64,000 bases of DNA, from NCBI RefSeq assembly GCF_001681715.1, contig NZ_LNWY01000016.1:1-64000 (forward strand). The letters are read 5' to 3'. Below the pieces are notes generated by a model, which searched no databases, was not told the origin of the DNA, and saw only the letters and a list, made by a program, of their open reading frames with translations. The position numbers and the translations under genes are program-made. The stretch's first letter is position 1; every line of letters starts with the position of its first letter. The DNA is from Tritonibacter mobilis (lineage in GTDB: Bacteria; Pseudomonadota; Alphaproteobacteria; Rhodobacterales; Rhodobacteraceae). Positions 56,577 through 64,000 of this stretch are shown here, piece after piece.

Positions 56577-57466
56577 TGGCCACGCCACATACCCGCGAAC
56601 GTCTGTTTCTATTTGGGTTGCTGACCCCTGTAACCCTGCTTCTGGGCATCTTCTTTTTGCTGCCGCTGGCGGTTATCGTCATCTACTCATGGCTGATGCC
56701 GGGCCTTTATGGCGGCGTCGAGTGGGAGTTCTATCACTGGAACTACGGACGTCTCTTTGGCTGGGCGGACGGGGTGATGGAGATCTACGAGCCGATCTAT
56801 CTGAAGATCCTGCTGCGCTCGCTCAGCCTCGCGATCCTGACGGTGCTGTTGACGCTGGTGCTGTGCTACCCGGTGGCATTCTGGATTTCCCGGCTGTCGC
56901 CCCGCTGGCAGGTGGTGTTCCTGTTTCTTATTACCTTGCCGTTTTTCACCAGTCTGGTGGTGCGCCTTTATGCGTGGCTGCTGATCCTGAAGCCCTCGGG
57001 CGTGTTGAACAGCACCCTGTTGGGGATGGGTCTTATCAGCGAGCCGCTGGAGATCCTGTTCACCCGGACTGCAGTGGTGATCGGCATGGCCTATGTGATG
57101 ATCCCTTTTATGTTCATGCCGCTGTTTGCGAGCATCGGAAATCTGGACCGTTCGCTGCTGGAGGCCAGCAGTGATCTGGGTGCTGGGCGGGTGCAGACCT
57201 TTTTCAAGGTGATGCTGCCGCAGACCATGCCCGGCGTGATTGGTGGATCGGTCATCGTGTTCATCCCGTCGGTTGGCAATTTCGTGGTGCCCGATGTGCT
57301 GGGCGGCGCGAAGGGGCTGATGATCGGTAATCTGGTCGAGCAGCAGTTCCTGTCGGCGCGCAACTGGCCGTTTGGCTCGGCATTGTCGGTGGTGATTATG
57401 GCCGTCGTGCTGGGGGTGATGCTGATCTATGTGACGCGACTGGTGCGCGAAGGGAGGGCGTCGTGA
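56576..57466 (+). CDS. ABC transporter permease (PotB-type)
   Basis: The six-segment permease carries the EAA loop (EASSDLGAGRVQTFFKVMLPQTMPG), which contacts the ATPase. Its N-terminus matches PotB-type subunits. The start overlaps the ATPase stop by one base (TGATG). Length is 296 residues. It pairs with the PotC-type permease that follows. Confidence 0.95.
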   Translation: MATPHTRERLFLFGLLTPVTLLLGIFFLLPLAVIVIYSWLMPGLYGGVEWEFYHWNYGRLFGWADGVMEIYEPIYLKILLRSLSLAILTVLLTLVLCYPVAFWISRLSPRWQVVFLFLITLPFFTSLVVRLYAWLLILKPSGVLNSTLLGMGLISEPLEILFTRTAVVIGMAYVMIPFMFMPLFASIGNLDRSLLEASSDLGAGRVQTFFKVMLPQTMPGVIGGSVIVFIPSVGNFVVPDVLGGAKGLMIGNLVEQQFLSARNWPFGSALSVVIMAVVLGVMLIYVTRLVREGRAS

Positions 57467-58317
57467 TGAAATACCTTCGTCGTTTGCCGCTCTCGGCTAT
57501 GCTGCTGACGTTTTACAGCCTGTTGTTCTTTGCCTTCATCTATGCGCCGCTGGCGTTGATCGTGACCTATTCGTTCAACGCCAACCCGGTGAACATGATG
57601 GTCTGGGACGGATTTACGCTGGATTGGTACCGGATCATCCTCGGTCTGAAAGATCGCCCGGTCGATATTGTGAACAGCTCCTCCGCCTATCTCGATTCCA
57701 CCGATCAGTTGCTGGAGGCACTGCGCAACAGTCTGATCATCGCCACCTCGACCACCACGATCTCGACGGTGATTGGCACCAGTGCGGCGATTGCGCTGGC
57801 GCGGTTCCGGTTTCGGATGCGCGGGTTTTATCGCGGGCTGATGATGATGCCGATGACGATGCCGGACATCGTGCTTGGGATCGGGTTGCTGATCTTTTTT
57901 GTCAGCGCGGGCGCAAAGCTCGGGCTCACCACGATCATCATTGGCCACTGCACGTTTCTGACCTCTTATGTCTTTATCATCGTGCAGGCGCGGATGGCGG
58001 GGCTTGATCCGGCACTTGAGGAGGCCTCGGCCGATCTGGGGGCAAATGAGTGGCTGACCTTTCGCAAGGTGCTGTTGCCACAGTTGATGCCGGGGATCGC
58101 GGGGGGCGCCATGCTCGCCTTCATCATCTCGATGGATGATCTGGTCATCACCTATTTCATCTCGGGCACCGATAGCACCACCTTGCCGGTCTTTATCTTC
58201 TCGATGGTGCGGCGTGGGGTGAAGCCTGAGATCAACGCCATCGCAACCCTCATCATACTGGTTTCGATCATTATTGCGGCAGTCGGCCTATGGCTGCGCG
58301 CCCGTAGGAAAGACTAA
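57463..58317 (+). CDS. ABC transporter permease (PotC-type)
   Basis: The second permease has six hydrophobic segments, FAFIYAPLALIVTYSFNA near the N-terminus, and the EAA loop EEASADLGANEWLTFRKVLL. Length is 284 residues. The ATG overlaps the PotB-type stop, and its own stop overlaps the P1 peptidase start (TAATG), so the whole operon is translationally coupled. Confidence 0.95.
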   Translation: MMKYLRRLPLSAMLLTFYSLLFFAFIYAPLALIVTYSFNANPVNMMVWDGFTLDWYRIILGLKDRPVDIVNSSSAYLDSTDQLLEALRNSLIIATSTTTISTVIGTSAAIALARFRFRMRGFYRGLMMMPMTMPDIVLGIGLLIFFVSAGAKLGLTTIIIGHCTFLTSYVFIIVQARMAGLDPALEEASADLGANEWLTFRKVLLPQLMPGIAGGAMLAFIISMDDLVITYFISGTDSTTLPVFIFSMVRRGVKPEINAIATLIILVSIIIAAVGLWLRARRKD

Positions 58318-59417
58318 TGCAAGACAAGACTTCTGATAAACCACGCGCCCGTGATCTGGGGCTGCCGTTGCCGGGCACGCCGGGGGTTTTTAACGCGATC
58401 ACCGATGTGCCGGGGGTTGCTGTCGGGTTCAGGACGCTGACCGATCCTGTGCGGCGGATGCGCACCGGGGTGACGGCGATTGTGCCCCGGCAGGATGCGG
58501 ATGACCCGCAACCGGTCTGGGCCGGGCAGTATGCACTCAATGGGAATGGCGAGATGACCGGGACCCATTGGATCAATGATGCGGGGTATTTCCTCGGGCC
58601 GATCTGCATCACCAACACCCATGGTGTGGGCATGGTGCACCATGGCGCGACGCGCTGGATGATCGACCGCTACCCCACCCATTTCAGGCAGGGGCACGCC
58701 TGGGCCATGCCGGTGGTGGCCGAGACTTATGATGGCGTGTTGAACGACATCAACGCGCTGCATGTCAGCGCTGCCGATGCTGTCAAAGCACTGGAAACCG
58801 CGCGGTTTGGCCCCGTTGCCGAAGGCTCTGTCGGGGGTGGCAATGGGATGATTTGCTACGAATATAAGGGCGGTACAGGCACGTCCTCGCGGCTGGTTCA
58901 GATTGGCGACAAGACCTACACTGTGGCAGCACTTGTGCAGGCCAACCACGGGCTGCGTCCTTGGCTTAACATCTGCGGCGAGCCGGTGGGGCAGGCGTGG
59001 GACGAGAACCGGCTGCTGGATGCGGAAACCGGCTCGATCATCGTGATCCTTGCAACCGATGCGCCGCTTGGCCCCCTTGCGCTGCGGCATCTGGCCAAAC
59101 GCGCGGCGATCGGGATTGGCCGGGGTGGCACGCCGGGGGGGAATAATTCGGGCGATATCTTCCTTGCGTTCTCGGTCGCCAATCCGCAGCCGATGCCGCA
59201 ATCTGCGGGCCCCGAGACCACGAGGGTGGAACTCAACGGGGAATACATCGACCCGCTCTATCTGGCGGCGGTGGAGGCGGTGGAGGAATCCGTCCTGAAC
59301 GCCATGGTGGCGGGGGAGGATGTCCCGACCGTAAAGCCCCCGAACAAGACCTGCAGCGCGCTCCCTGTGGAGCGGTTGCGCGCGCATTTCTCCCCGAGGC
59401 AGGACGCAGCGCAATAG
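58317..59417 (+). CDS. P1 family peptidase, DmpA/BapA type
   Basis: The 366-residue protein resembles D-aminopeptidase DmpA and beta-peptidyl aminopeptidases. Autocleavage would occur before Ser in GGTPGGNNSGDIFLAFS. The blocks PLPGTPGVFNAITDVPGV at the N-terminus and EGSVGGGNGMICYEYKGG in the middle are characteristic. No signal peptide is visible, so it acts in the cytoplasm. Because it is the last gene of a coupled ABC transporter operon, the imported compound probably carries an amide or peptide bond that it cleaves. Confidence 0.9.
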   Translation: MQDKTSDKPRARDLGLPLPGTPGVFNAITDVPGVAVGFRTLTDPVRRMRTGVTAIVPRQDADDPQPVWAGQYALNGNGEMTGTHWINDAGYFLGPICITNTHGVGMVHHGATRWMIDRYPTHFRQGHAWAMPVVAETYDGVLNDINALHVSAADAVKALETARFGPVAEGSVGGGNGMICYEYKGGTGTSSRLVQIGDKTYTVAALVQANHGLRPWLNICGEPVGQAWDENRLLDAETGSIIVILATDAPLGPLALRHLAKRAAIGIGRGGTPGGNNSGDIFLAFSVANPQPMPQSAGPETTRVELNGEYIDPLYLAAVEAVEESVLNAMVAGEDVPTVKPPNKTCSALPVERLRAHFSPRQDAAQ

Positions 59418-59441
59418 AGTTGCGATAGATACAGGCAAGAG

Positions 59442-59472
59442 AAAAGGCGGCGCATTCCCTGCGCCGCCTTTT
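59442..59472. terminator. Bidirectional terminator between ABC and iol operons
   Basis: A perfect 13-bp stem (59442-59454 with 59460-59472) closes a TTCCC loop. The arms start with AAAA and end with TTTT, so it can act as a rho-independent terminator in both directions between the converging operons. Confidence 0.9.
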
Positions 59473-59499
59473 GATTGTGTATCAATGCCTTACTGCGGA

Positions 59500-60306
59500 T
59501 CAGGCGTCGCGCTCCATGATCCATTCGACCTCTGGCGCGGCGACAAAGCGCCATTTGCGCAAGGGGCCTGCCATGACGTTGAGGTAATACATCTCAAACC
59601 CGTAGGGCGCGCCGCAGGGGTGGTGGCCGCGCGGCACCAAGACCACATCGCCATCCGCGACCGCCATGGTTTCATCCAGCTGCCCGTCATCGGTATAGAC
59701 GCGCTGGATGCCAAAGCCGCTGGCCGGGTTCAGGCGGTGATAATAGGTCTCCTCCAGATAGGTGATCCGGGGGAAGTCATCCTCGTCGTGGCGGTGGCTG
59801 GGGAAGGACGACCAATGGCCGGCAGGGGTGAAGACCTCGGTGACCAGCAGGCTGTCGCAATAATCCTCGTTTTCCATCGCGATATTGTTGATGTAGCGGG
59901 TGTTGGTGCCCTTGCCGCGCTCTGTGAGGGTGATGCCCTCGGGGCCGATCCGGCGCGCCGCATGGCCGCCCTTGCCCGGTGCGGAGCAGACCGCGATGGT
60001 GCAATCGGTGGTGGCCTCGGCCTGCCAGTCGCTGCCATTGGGCATATAAAGACAATGGGGCGGGGTTTTCTCAAACACCGACATGCGCGCGCCCAACTCG
60101 CCCCAGTCCTGGCCTGCGCCGGTCAGGTTGGCTTTGCCTTCCACCATCACGAGGATCACCTCGCGGTCGCCGGTGACGTCCGCCACCCTCTCGCCCGCGC
60201 GCAGACGGTGCAGGGCGAAGCCCACGTAGCGCCAGCCTGCACTTTCGGGGGTGATGCGGTGCACCTCGCCATGGGTGCCAAAGGGTTTTCGCAGCAGATC
60301 GCTCAT
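59500..60306 (-). CDS. iolB: 5-deoxy-glucuronate isomerase IolB
   Basis: IolB isomerises 5-deoxy-D-glucuronate to 5-dehydro-2-deoxy-D-gluconate in inositol breakdown. The cupin-like sequence has the metal-binding blocks SFPSHRHDEDDFP, LEETYYHRLN and LVPRGHHPCGAPYG. Length is 268 residues. It is the last gene of the cluster before the terminator. Confidence 0.95.
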   Translation of the reverse strand: MSDLLRKPFGTHGEVHRITPESAGWRYVGFALHRLRAGERVADVTGDREVILVMVEGKANLTGAGQDWGELGARMSVFEKTPPHCLYMPNGSDWQAEATTDCTIAVCSAPGKGGHAARRIGPEGITLTERGKGTNTRYINNIAMENEDYCDSLLVTEVFTPAGHWSSFPSHRHDEDDFPRITYLEETYYHRLNPASGFGIQRVYTDDGQLDETMAVADGDVVLVPRGHHPCGAPYGFEMYYLNVMAGPLRKWRFVAAPEVEWIMERDA

Positions 60307-60338
60307 GGGTCTTGCCTCCTGTTGTTGGGGTGCGGGGA

Positions 60339-61244
60339 TTAACCCGCAACCTCTAGCCCATAGCGCGCGCAGAGGTCGCGAATGGTCTGATAGCCCAGTT
60401 TTGAGGCCGCATAGGGCGCAACCTTGGCGGGGTCTTGCTCGGCCTCGACCACGATCCAGCCCTGATAGCCCATCTTGGCCAGACGTTCGGTCACGGCCGC
60501 AAAATCGATGGACCCTTCGGCATCCCCCGGCACGGTAAAGGCCCCGGCGATCACCGCATCCAGAAAGGACCAGCTCTCAGTGCGGGCTTGCGCGGCGATA
60601 TTGGCGCGCAGATCCTTATAGTGGACGTGGTGGATGCGGTCGCCCCATTTGTCGAGCGTGCCCAGCAGATCGCCGCCGCCAAAGACCAGATGGCCGGTGT
60701 CATAAAGCAACGTCACCTCGGGGCTGCTGGCCTCCATTAGCCAGTCGATATCCTCCTGATCCTCGATGAAGGCGCCCATGTGGTGGTGATAGGCGAGAGG
60801 CAGGCCCTTGTCGGTCATCCACTTGGCCAGTTCAGAGAGCTTGGCCGCATAGGCGCGCACCTCGTCCCGCGCAAGCTTGGGGCGGTTGTTCACCGGGGTC
60901 GTGCGGTCGCCCTGCACGGTGTTGGAGCATTCCGCATAGACCAGACAGGGCGCGCCCAAAGCGGCGAATTGTGCGACCTGCTCTGCGATGGCGGCCTTTT
61001 CGGTCTCGACGTCATTCACCAACAGGTTGCCCGAGCACCAGCCTCCACAAAGCGAAATATCGTATTCGTTCAGATACTTGCGCAGACCTTCGGTGTCCTG
61101 GGGCATGCGGCGGCCACGTTCGACCCCGGTATAGCCGATCTCGCGCGCTTCGCTCAGGGCCTGTTCCATCGTGTAGGCGGCGGTGAGGTCGGGCAGGTCG
61201 TCGTTCTGCCATGCGATGGGGGAGATGCCGATCTTGACGCTCAT
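60339..61244 (-). CDS. iolE: Myo-inosose-2 dehydratase IolE
   Basis: IolE dehydrates scyllo-inosose, the product of inositol dehydrogenase. It has a xylose-isomerase-like TIM barrel with metal-binding residues in YHHHMGAFIED, LLYDTGHLVFGGGD and HVHYKDLR. I start at 61244 (MSVKIGISPIAW); an upstream frame to 61340 has no support. Length is 301 residues. A 101-bp gap with a hairpin separates it from iolD. Confidence 0.95.
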   Translation of the reverse strand: MSVKIGISPIAWQNDDLPDLTAAYTMEQALSEAREIGYTGVERGRRMPQDTEGLRKYLNEYDISLCGGWCSGNLLVNDVETEKAAIAEQVAQFAALGAPCLVYAECSNTVQGDRTTPVNNRPKLARDEVRAYAAKLSELAKWMTDKGLPLAYHHHMGAFIEDQEDIDWLMEASSPEVTLLYDTGHLVFGGGDLLGTLDKWGDRIHHVHYKDLRANIAAQARTESWSFLDAVIAGAFTVPGDAEGSIDFAAVTERLAKMGYQGWIVVEAEQDPAKVAPYAASKLGYQTIRDLCARYGLEVAG

Positions 61245-61295
61245 GGGCGGTGTCTTTCGTTGAGGGCGCATGTCCGCGCCTGATCCAAAATTGGG

Positions 61296-61333
61296 GCCTT
61301 TCCGGCGCGCGGGAGGACGCACCCCGGAAAGGC
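61296..61333. repeat. Hairpin between iolD and iolE
   Basis: GCCTTTCCGG (61296-61305) and its exact complement (61324-61333) form a 10-bp stem with an 18-nt loop. It lies within the operon, so it may set relative message levels rather than end transcription. Confidence 0.5.
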
Positions 61334-61345
61334 AGGCCACGGGCG

Positions 61346-63175
61346 TCAGTTGAGCGCGCGGGCCTTGATCTGTTTTTCATATTCGGCGCGTTTGGCGCGC
61401 ACCTCGGCCCGCTCGGACACTTCGGGCACCGCCACGTCCCACCAATGGCCGCCATCGGGCGTCGAGGGGTAGGGGTCGGTGTCGATCACCACCACAAACG
61501 GCCCTTTGGCGGATTTGGCGCGGCTCAGGGCCTCTTCCAGTTCCGCGATGCTGCTGACATGAACGGCCGCCGCCCCCATGGACGCGGCATGGGCGGCAAA
61601 GTCGATGTTGGACGGCGTCACGTGATGGGCATGGTCGAGGAGGTTGTTAAACTCTGCCCCGCCGGTGCCCATTTGCAGCCGGTTGATGCAGCCGTAGCCG
61701 CGATTGTCGGTGATCACCACGGTCATGTCGATGCCCAGCATCGCCGCCGTCGCCAGTTCCGAGTTGGCCATCATATAGCTGCCGTCGCCGATCATGCAGA
61801 TCACATCGCGGTCTGGCTGCGCCATCTTGATGCCCATGGCGCCGGCGATCTCATACCCCATGCAGGAATAGCCGTATTCCATGTGATAGGCACCGGGGCG
61901 CGGGGCTTTCCACAGCTTATGCAGCTCACCCGGCATGGTGCCCGCCGCGCACATCACCACCGTGTCGGGACCAGAGGCCCGTTGCACCGCGCCGATCACC
62001 TGCTGGTCAGTCGGCAGTTGGATGTCCTCGCGCGGGGCGGCGGTGAGCGGGTCAACGGCGCTGAACCACGCCTCCTTGAGGGTGGCGGAGGGGGCGGCGA
62101 ATTGCAGATCGCCAAGCGCCGCGTCCAGCAGCTCCAGCCCGACGCGGGCATCGCAGCAGAGCGGCTCAGCGCCATGTTTCATTGCGTCATAGGCAGCAAC
62201 ATTGAGGGAAACGAGCGTGCGAGCCGGGTTCTGGAACAGGTTCCACGAGCCGGTGGTGAAATCCTGAAATCTTGTGCCAACACCGAGAACCAGATCGGCC
62301 CCGGCGCAGATCTCATTGGCAGAGCCCGCACCGGTCACGCCTACGGGGCCGAGGTTCAGCGGGTGATCCCATGCAAGGGCGGATTTGCCCGCCTGGCTTT
62401 CGACAACCGGGATCTGATGCGCCTCGGCAAAACTTTGCAGCGCGGCGCAGGCGTCCGCGTAATGCACGCCCCCCCCGGCCACGATCACTGGAGATTTTGC
62501 GGCTTTCAGCAGGTCGGCCACCCGCGCCAGCTCGCCCTCATCGGGGCGGGGACGGCGGGTTTGCCAGACGCGCGGCGCAAAGAAGGCCTCGGGCCAGTCA
62601 TAGGCCTCGGCCTGCACGTCCTGACAGAAGGACAGGCAGACCGGACCGCAGTCTGCCGGATCGGTCATGGTGCGAAAGGCGCGCGGCAGGGCGGTCAGCA
62701 GCTGTTCAGGGCGCGTGATGCGGTCGAAATAGCGCGTGACCGGTTTGAAGCAATCATTGGCGCTGGTGGTGCCATCGCCGAAATCCTCGATCTGCTGCAA
62801 CACCGGGTCGGGGCCCCGGTTGGCAAAGACATCGCCGGGGATCAGCAACAGCGGCAGCCGGTTCACATGCGCCAGCGCCGCCGCCGTCACCATATTGGTG
62901 GCACCGGGGCCGATGGAGGAGGTGACCGCCATCGCTCGTTTGCGCGCGGACTGCTTGGCATAGGCAATCGCTGCATGGGCCATGGTTTGCTCGTTATGGC
63001 CGCGATAGGTGCGAAATTCGTCGCGCGCGCCATGTAACGCCTCGCCCAGACCGGCCACATTGCCATGGCCAAAGATCGCCCAGATCCCGGCTAGGAAGGG
63101 TTCGCCCTCCTCGTTCAGTTGTGCGGCGATATATTTCACCATCGCCTGCGCTGCAGTTAGCCGGATCGTGCTCAT
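61346..63175 (-). CDS. iolD: 3D-(3,5/4)-trihydroxycyclohexane-1,2-dione hydrolase IolD
   Basis: IolD opens the ring of the diketone intermediate, using thiamine diphosphate. The N-terminal ThDP domain contains GIWAIFGHGNVAGLGEAL, and the C-terminal one has MIGDGSYMMANSELATAA with the metal-binding Asp and Asn. Length is 609 residues. I start at 63175 (MSTIRLTAAQ); an upstream frame to 63223 lies in iolC. The ATG overlaps the iolC stop (ATGA). Confidence 0.96.
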   Translation of the reverse strand: MSTIRLTAAQAMVKYIAAQLNEEGEPFLAGIWAIFGHGNVAGLGEALHGARDEFRTYRGHNEQTMAHAAIAYAKQSARKRAMAVTSSIGPGATNMVTAAALAHVNRLPLLLIPGDVFANRGPDPVLQQIEDFGDGTTSANDCFKPVTRYFDRITRPEQLLTALPRAFRTMTDPADCGPVCLSFCQDVQAEAYDWPEAFFAPRVWQTRRPRPDEGELARVADLLKAAKSPVIVAGGGVHYADACAALQSFAEAHQIPVVESQAGKSALAWDHPLNLGPVGVTGAGSANEICAGADLVLGVGTRFQDFTTGSWNLFQNPARTLVSLNVAAYDAMKHGAEPLCCDARVGLELLDAALGDLQFAAPSATLKEAWFSAVDPLTAAPREDIQLPTDQQVIGAVQRASGPDTVVMCAAGTMPGELHKLWKAPRPGAYHMEYGYSCMGYEIAGAMGIKMAQPDRDVICMIGDGSYMMANSELATAAMLGIDMTVVITDNRGYGCINRLQMGTGGAEFNNLLDHAHHVTPSNIDFAAHAASMGAAAVHVSSIAELEEALSRAKSAKGPFVVVIDTDPYPSTPDGGHWWDVAVPEVSERAEVRAKRAEYEKQIKARALN

Positions 63176-64000
63176 TGTGCCGCCTCCATCGTGCGTGCGC
63201 GTGCCTGCGCCCAGATATCGCAAAGCCGGGCGTAATTTTCTGTCATGCGCGCCACGGCGCTGTCGTCGTCAATGCGGCCTGCAAACCAGTCGCGGGCCAC
63301 ATCGCCAAAGATCGTCCGCCCCACGGCAAACCCCTTGACCAGCGGGAAGCGCACGGCGAGGGCAAAGCTCTCGCGCAGCTGGTCCTCCGGGGCGTCCAGA
63401 CCGAGCACCACGATACCACGGGTGCGTTTGTCGTTGCGCTCGATCGCATCGCAGCTTGCGGCCCATGCGGCCTCGGAGCGGAAGGGTTCAAGCTTCCACC
63501 AATCAGGGTAGATGCCCGCATCGTAAACGCGCTGGATGACATCTGGCGTGGTTTTATCGTCAAAGGGGCCGACCTTGGAGGGGATCACCTCCAGCAGGAA
63601 TTCAAGCCCGTTGCGGCGGCAGGACTGGAACACGCGCGTAATGGTGGCGATCTGGTCGGCCCACATCGCGTCATCATCGTCGGGATGCGGGAAGCACAGG
63701 CATTTGACCACATGTTCGCCGGGCCATTCCTTCAGCCCGCCCGCATCCTCGCCCACCTGCGGTTCCAGCCGCAAGGGGCGCGAGCCGGGCCATTCCACCG
63801 GGCGGCCGATCCACAGACCCTGACCCGCTGCCGCATAGAGCGCGCGCGCGCCAAGGCGACCGTCGCAGAGGATGCCGTGACCGGGGCGGCCAGCGGCCTG
63901 TGTAACAGCGGCCCTGAGGCAGAGCTCCTTGAACGCGCCGATGCGCTCGGGCGTGGCGCCGTCCATCTCTTCCATCTGCATGCGGTGATCAAAGGCAAAG
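63172..64000 (-). CDS. iolC: IolC C-terminal part (DUF2090 domain), truncated by window edge
   Basis: The readable part is the DUF2090 domain that follows the 5-dehydro-2-deoxygluconokinase in many alphaproteobacterial IolC proteins. Its sequence FAFDHRMQMEEMDGA continues open to base 64000, so the gene extends beyond the window and the apparent ATG at 63981 is internal. Blocks such as EVIPSKVGPFDDKTTP and GLDAPEDQLRESFALA resemble an aldolase-like barrel. The domain may act as the phosphogluconate aldolase of the pathway. The kinase half is not visible. Confidence 0.9.
   Translation of the reverse strand, partial: FAFDHRMQMEEMDGATPERIGAFKELCLRAAVTQAAGRPGHGILCDGRLGARALYAAAGQGLWIGRPVEWPGSRPLRLEPQVGEDAGGLKEWPGEHVVKCLCFPHPDDDDAMWADQIATITRVFQSCRRNGLEFLLEVIPSKVGPFDDKTTPDVIQRVYDAGIYPDWWKLEPFRSEAAWAASCDAIERNDKRTRGIVVLGLDAPEDQLRESFALAVRFPLVKGFAVGRTIFGDVARDWFAGRIDDDSAVARMTENYARLCDIWAQARARTMEAAQ

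Noticed and set aside
61250-63037. 595-residue open frame on the plus strand
   Set aside because: It lies antisense to iolD and has His/Gly/Arg-rich nonsense sequence without motifs.

Overview
The window is a gene-dense, GC-rich stretch of chromosome from an alphaproteobacterium, most likely a member of the Roseobacter group (Rhodobacteraceae). The evidence is a CcrM adenine methyltransferase beside rnhB, a DUF6478 gene, a Hint-domain RTX protein, a lysine dehydrogenase/aldehyde dehydrogenase operon of Roseobacter type, and many overlapping ATGA/TAATG start-stop junctions. I see no insertion sequence, prophage, CRISPR array, rRNA or tRNA. Most genes are housekeeping or metabolic. The unusual content lies in regulatory elements and odd domain fusions.

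Layout. 1-2.9 kb: a secreted RTX/Hint protein whose frame is broken at two G tracts. 3-4.1 kb: ada. 4.2-6.4 kb: a DUF6478 gene, a small partner and a lipoprotein. 6.7-10.7 kb: a large ABC-exporter-like protein with degenerate ATPase motifs and a C-terminal cyclic-nucleotide-binding domain, followed by a CPBP membrane protease. 10.7-15.1 kb: accD, folC, a DeoR-type regulator and zapE. 15.2-20 kb: an MFS transporter facing a four-gene operon (DMT transporter, HAD hydrolase, ornithine-cyclodeaminase-like enzyme, alpha/beta hydrolase). 20.4-27.1 kb: a P1 peptidase, arfB, a pair of palindromic repeats, a tiny ORF, a queuosine-precursor transporter preceded by a preQ1-I riboswitch, then a phytase-like esterase, mepA, a UMF1-type MFS protein and a thioesterase.

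27.2-33.7 kb (+): yggT, recQ, yaaA, then an Lrp-type regulator, lysine 6-dehydrogenase-like enzyme and ALDH7-type semialdehyde dehydrogenase that together look like a lysine-catabolic unit. 33.8-36.6 kb (-): a DUF427-adenylate cyclase fusion and a membrane-anchored winged-helix regulator with a small secreted partner. 36.7-42.3 kb (+): a secreted basic protein, rnhB, ccrM with clustered GANTC sites, a membrane adenylate cyclase and a globin-coupled chemoreceptor. 42.3-45.9 kb: alkB and mutY, divergent from a DUF721 gene and a DsbA-like thioredoxin. 45.9-51.9 kb (-): lpxK, waaA, cysQ and pmbA in one overlapping operon, then a DUF2125 gene.

52-59.4 kb: an SDR and an enoyl-CoA hydratase; an RpiR regulator divergent from a polyamine-type ABC transporter operon that ends in a second P1 (DmpA-type) peptidase, with a 19-bp palindrome between them. 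59.5-64 kb (-): iolB, iolE, iolD and the C-terminal part of iolC, for myo-inositol catabolism; the last gene runs off the window.

No clear multi-gene system without precedent is visible. The best candidates for new biology are the ATPase-degenerate ABC/cNMP fusion, the DUF427-cyclase fusion, the reverse-topology membrane regulator, the covarying palindromic repeat pair and the strongly ribosome-binding 18-codon ORF. The preQ1 riboswitch is the clearest regulatory RNA.
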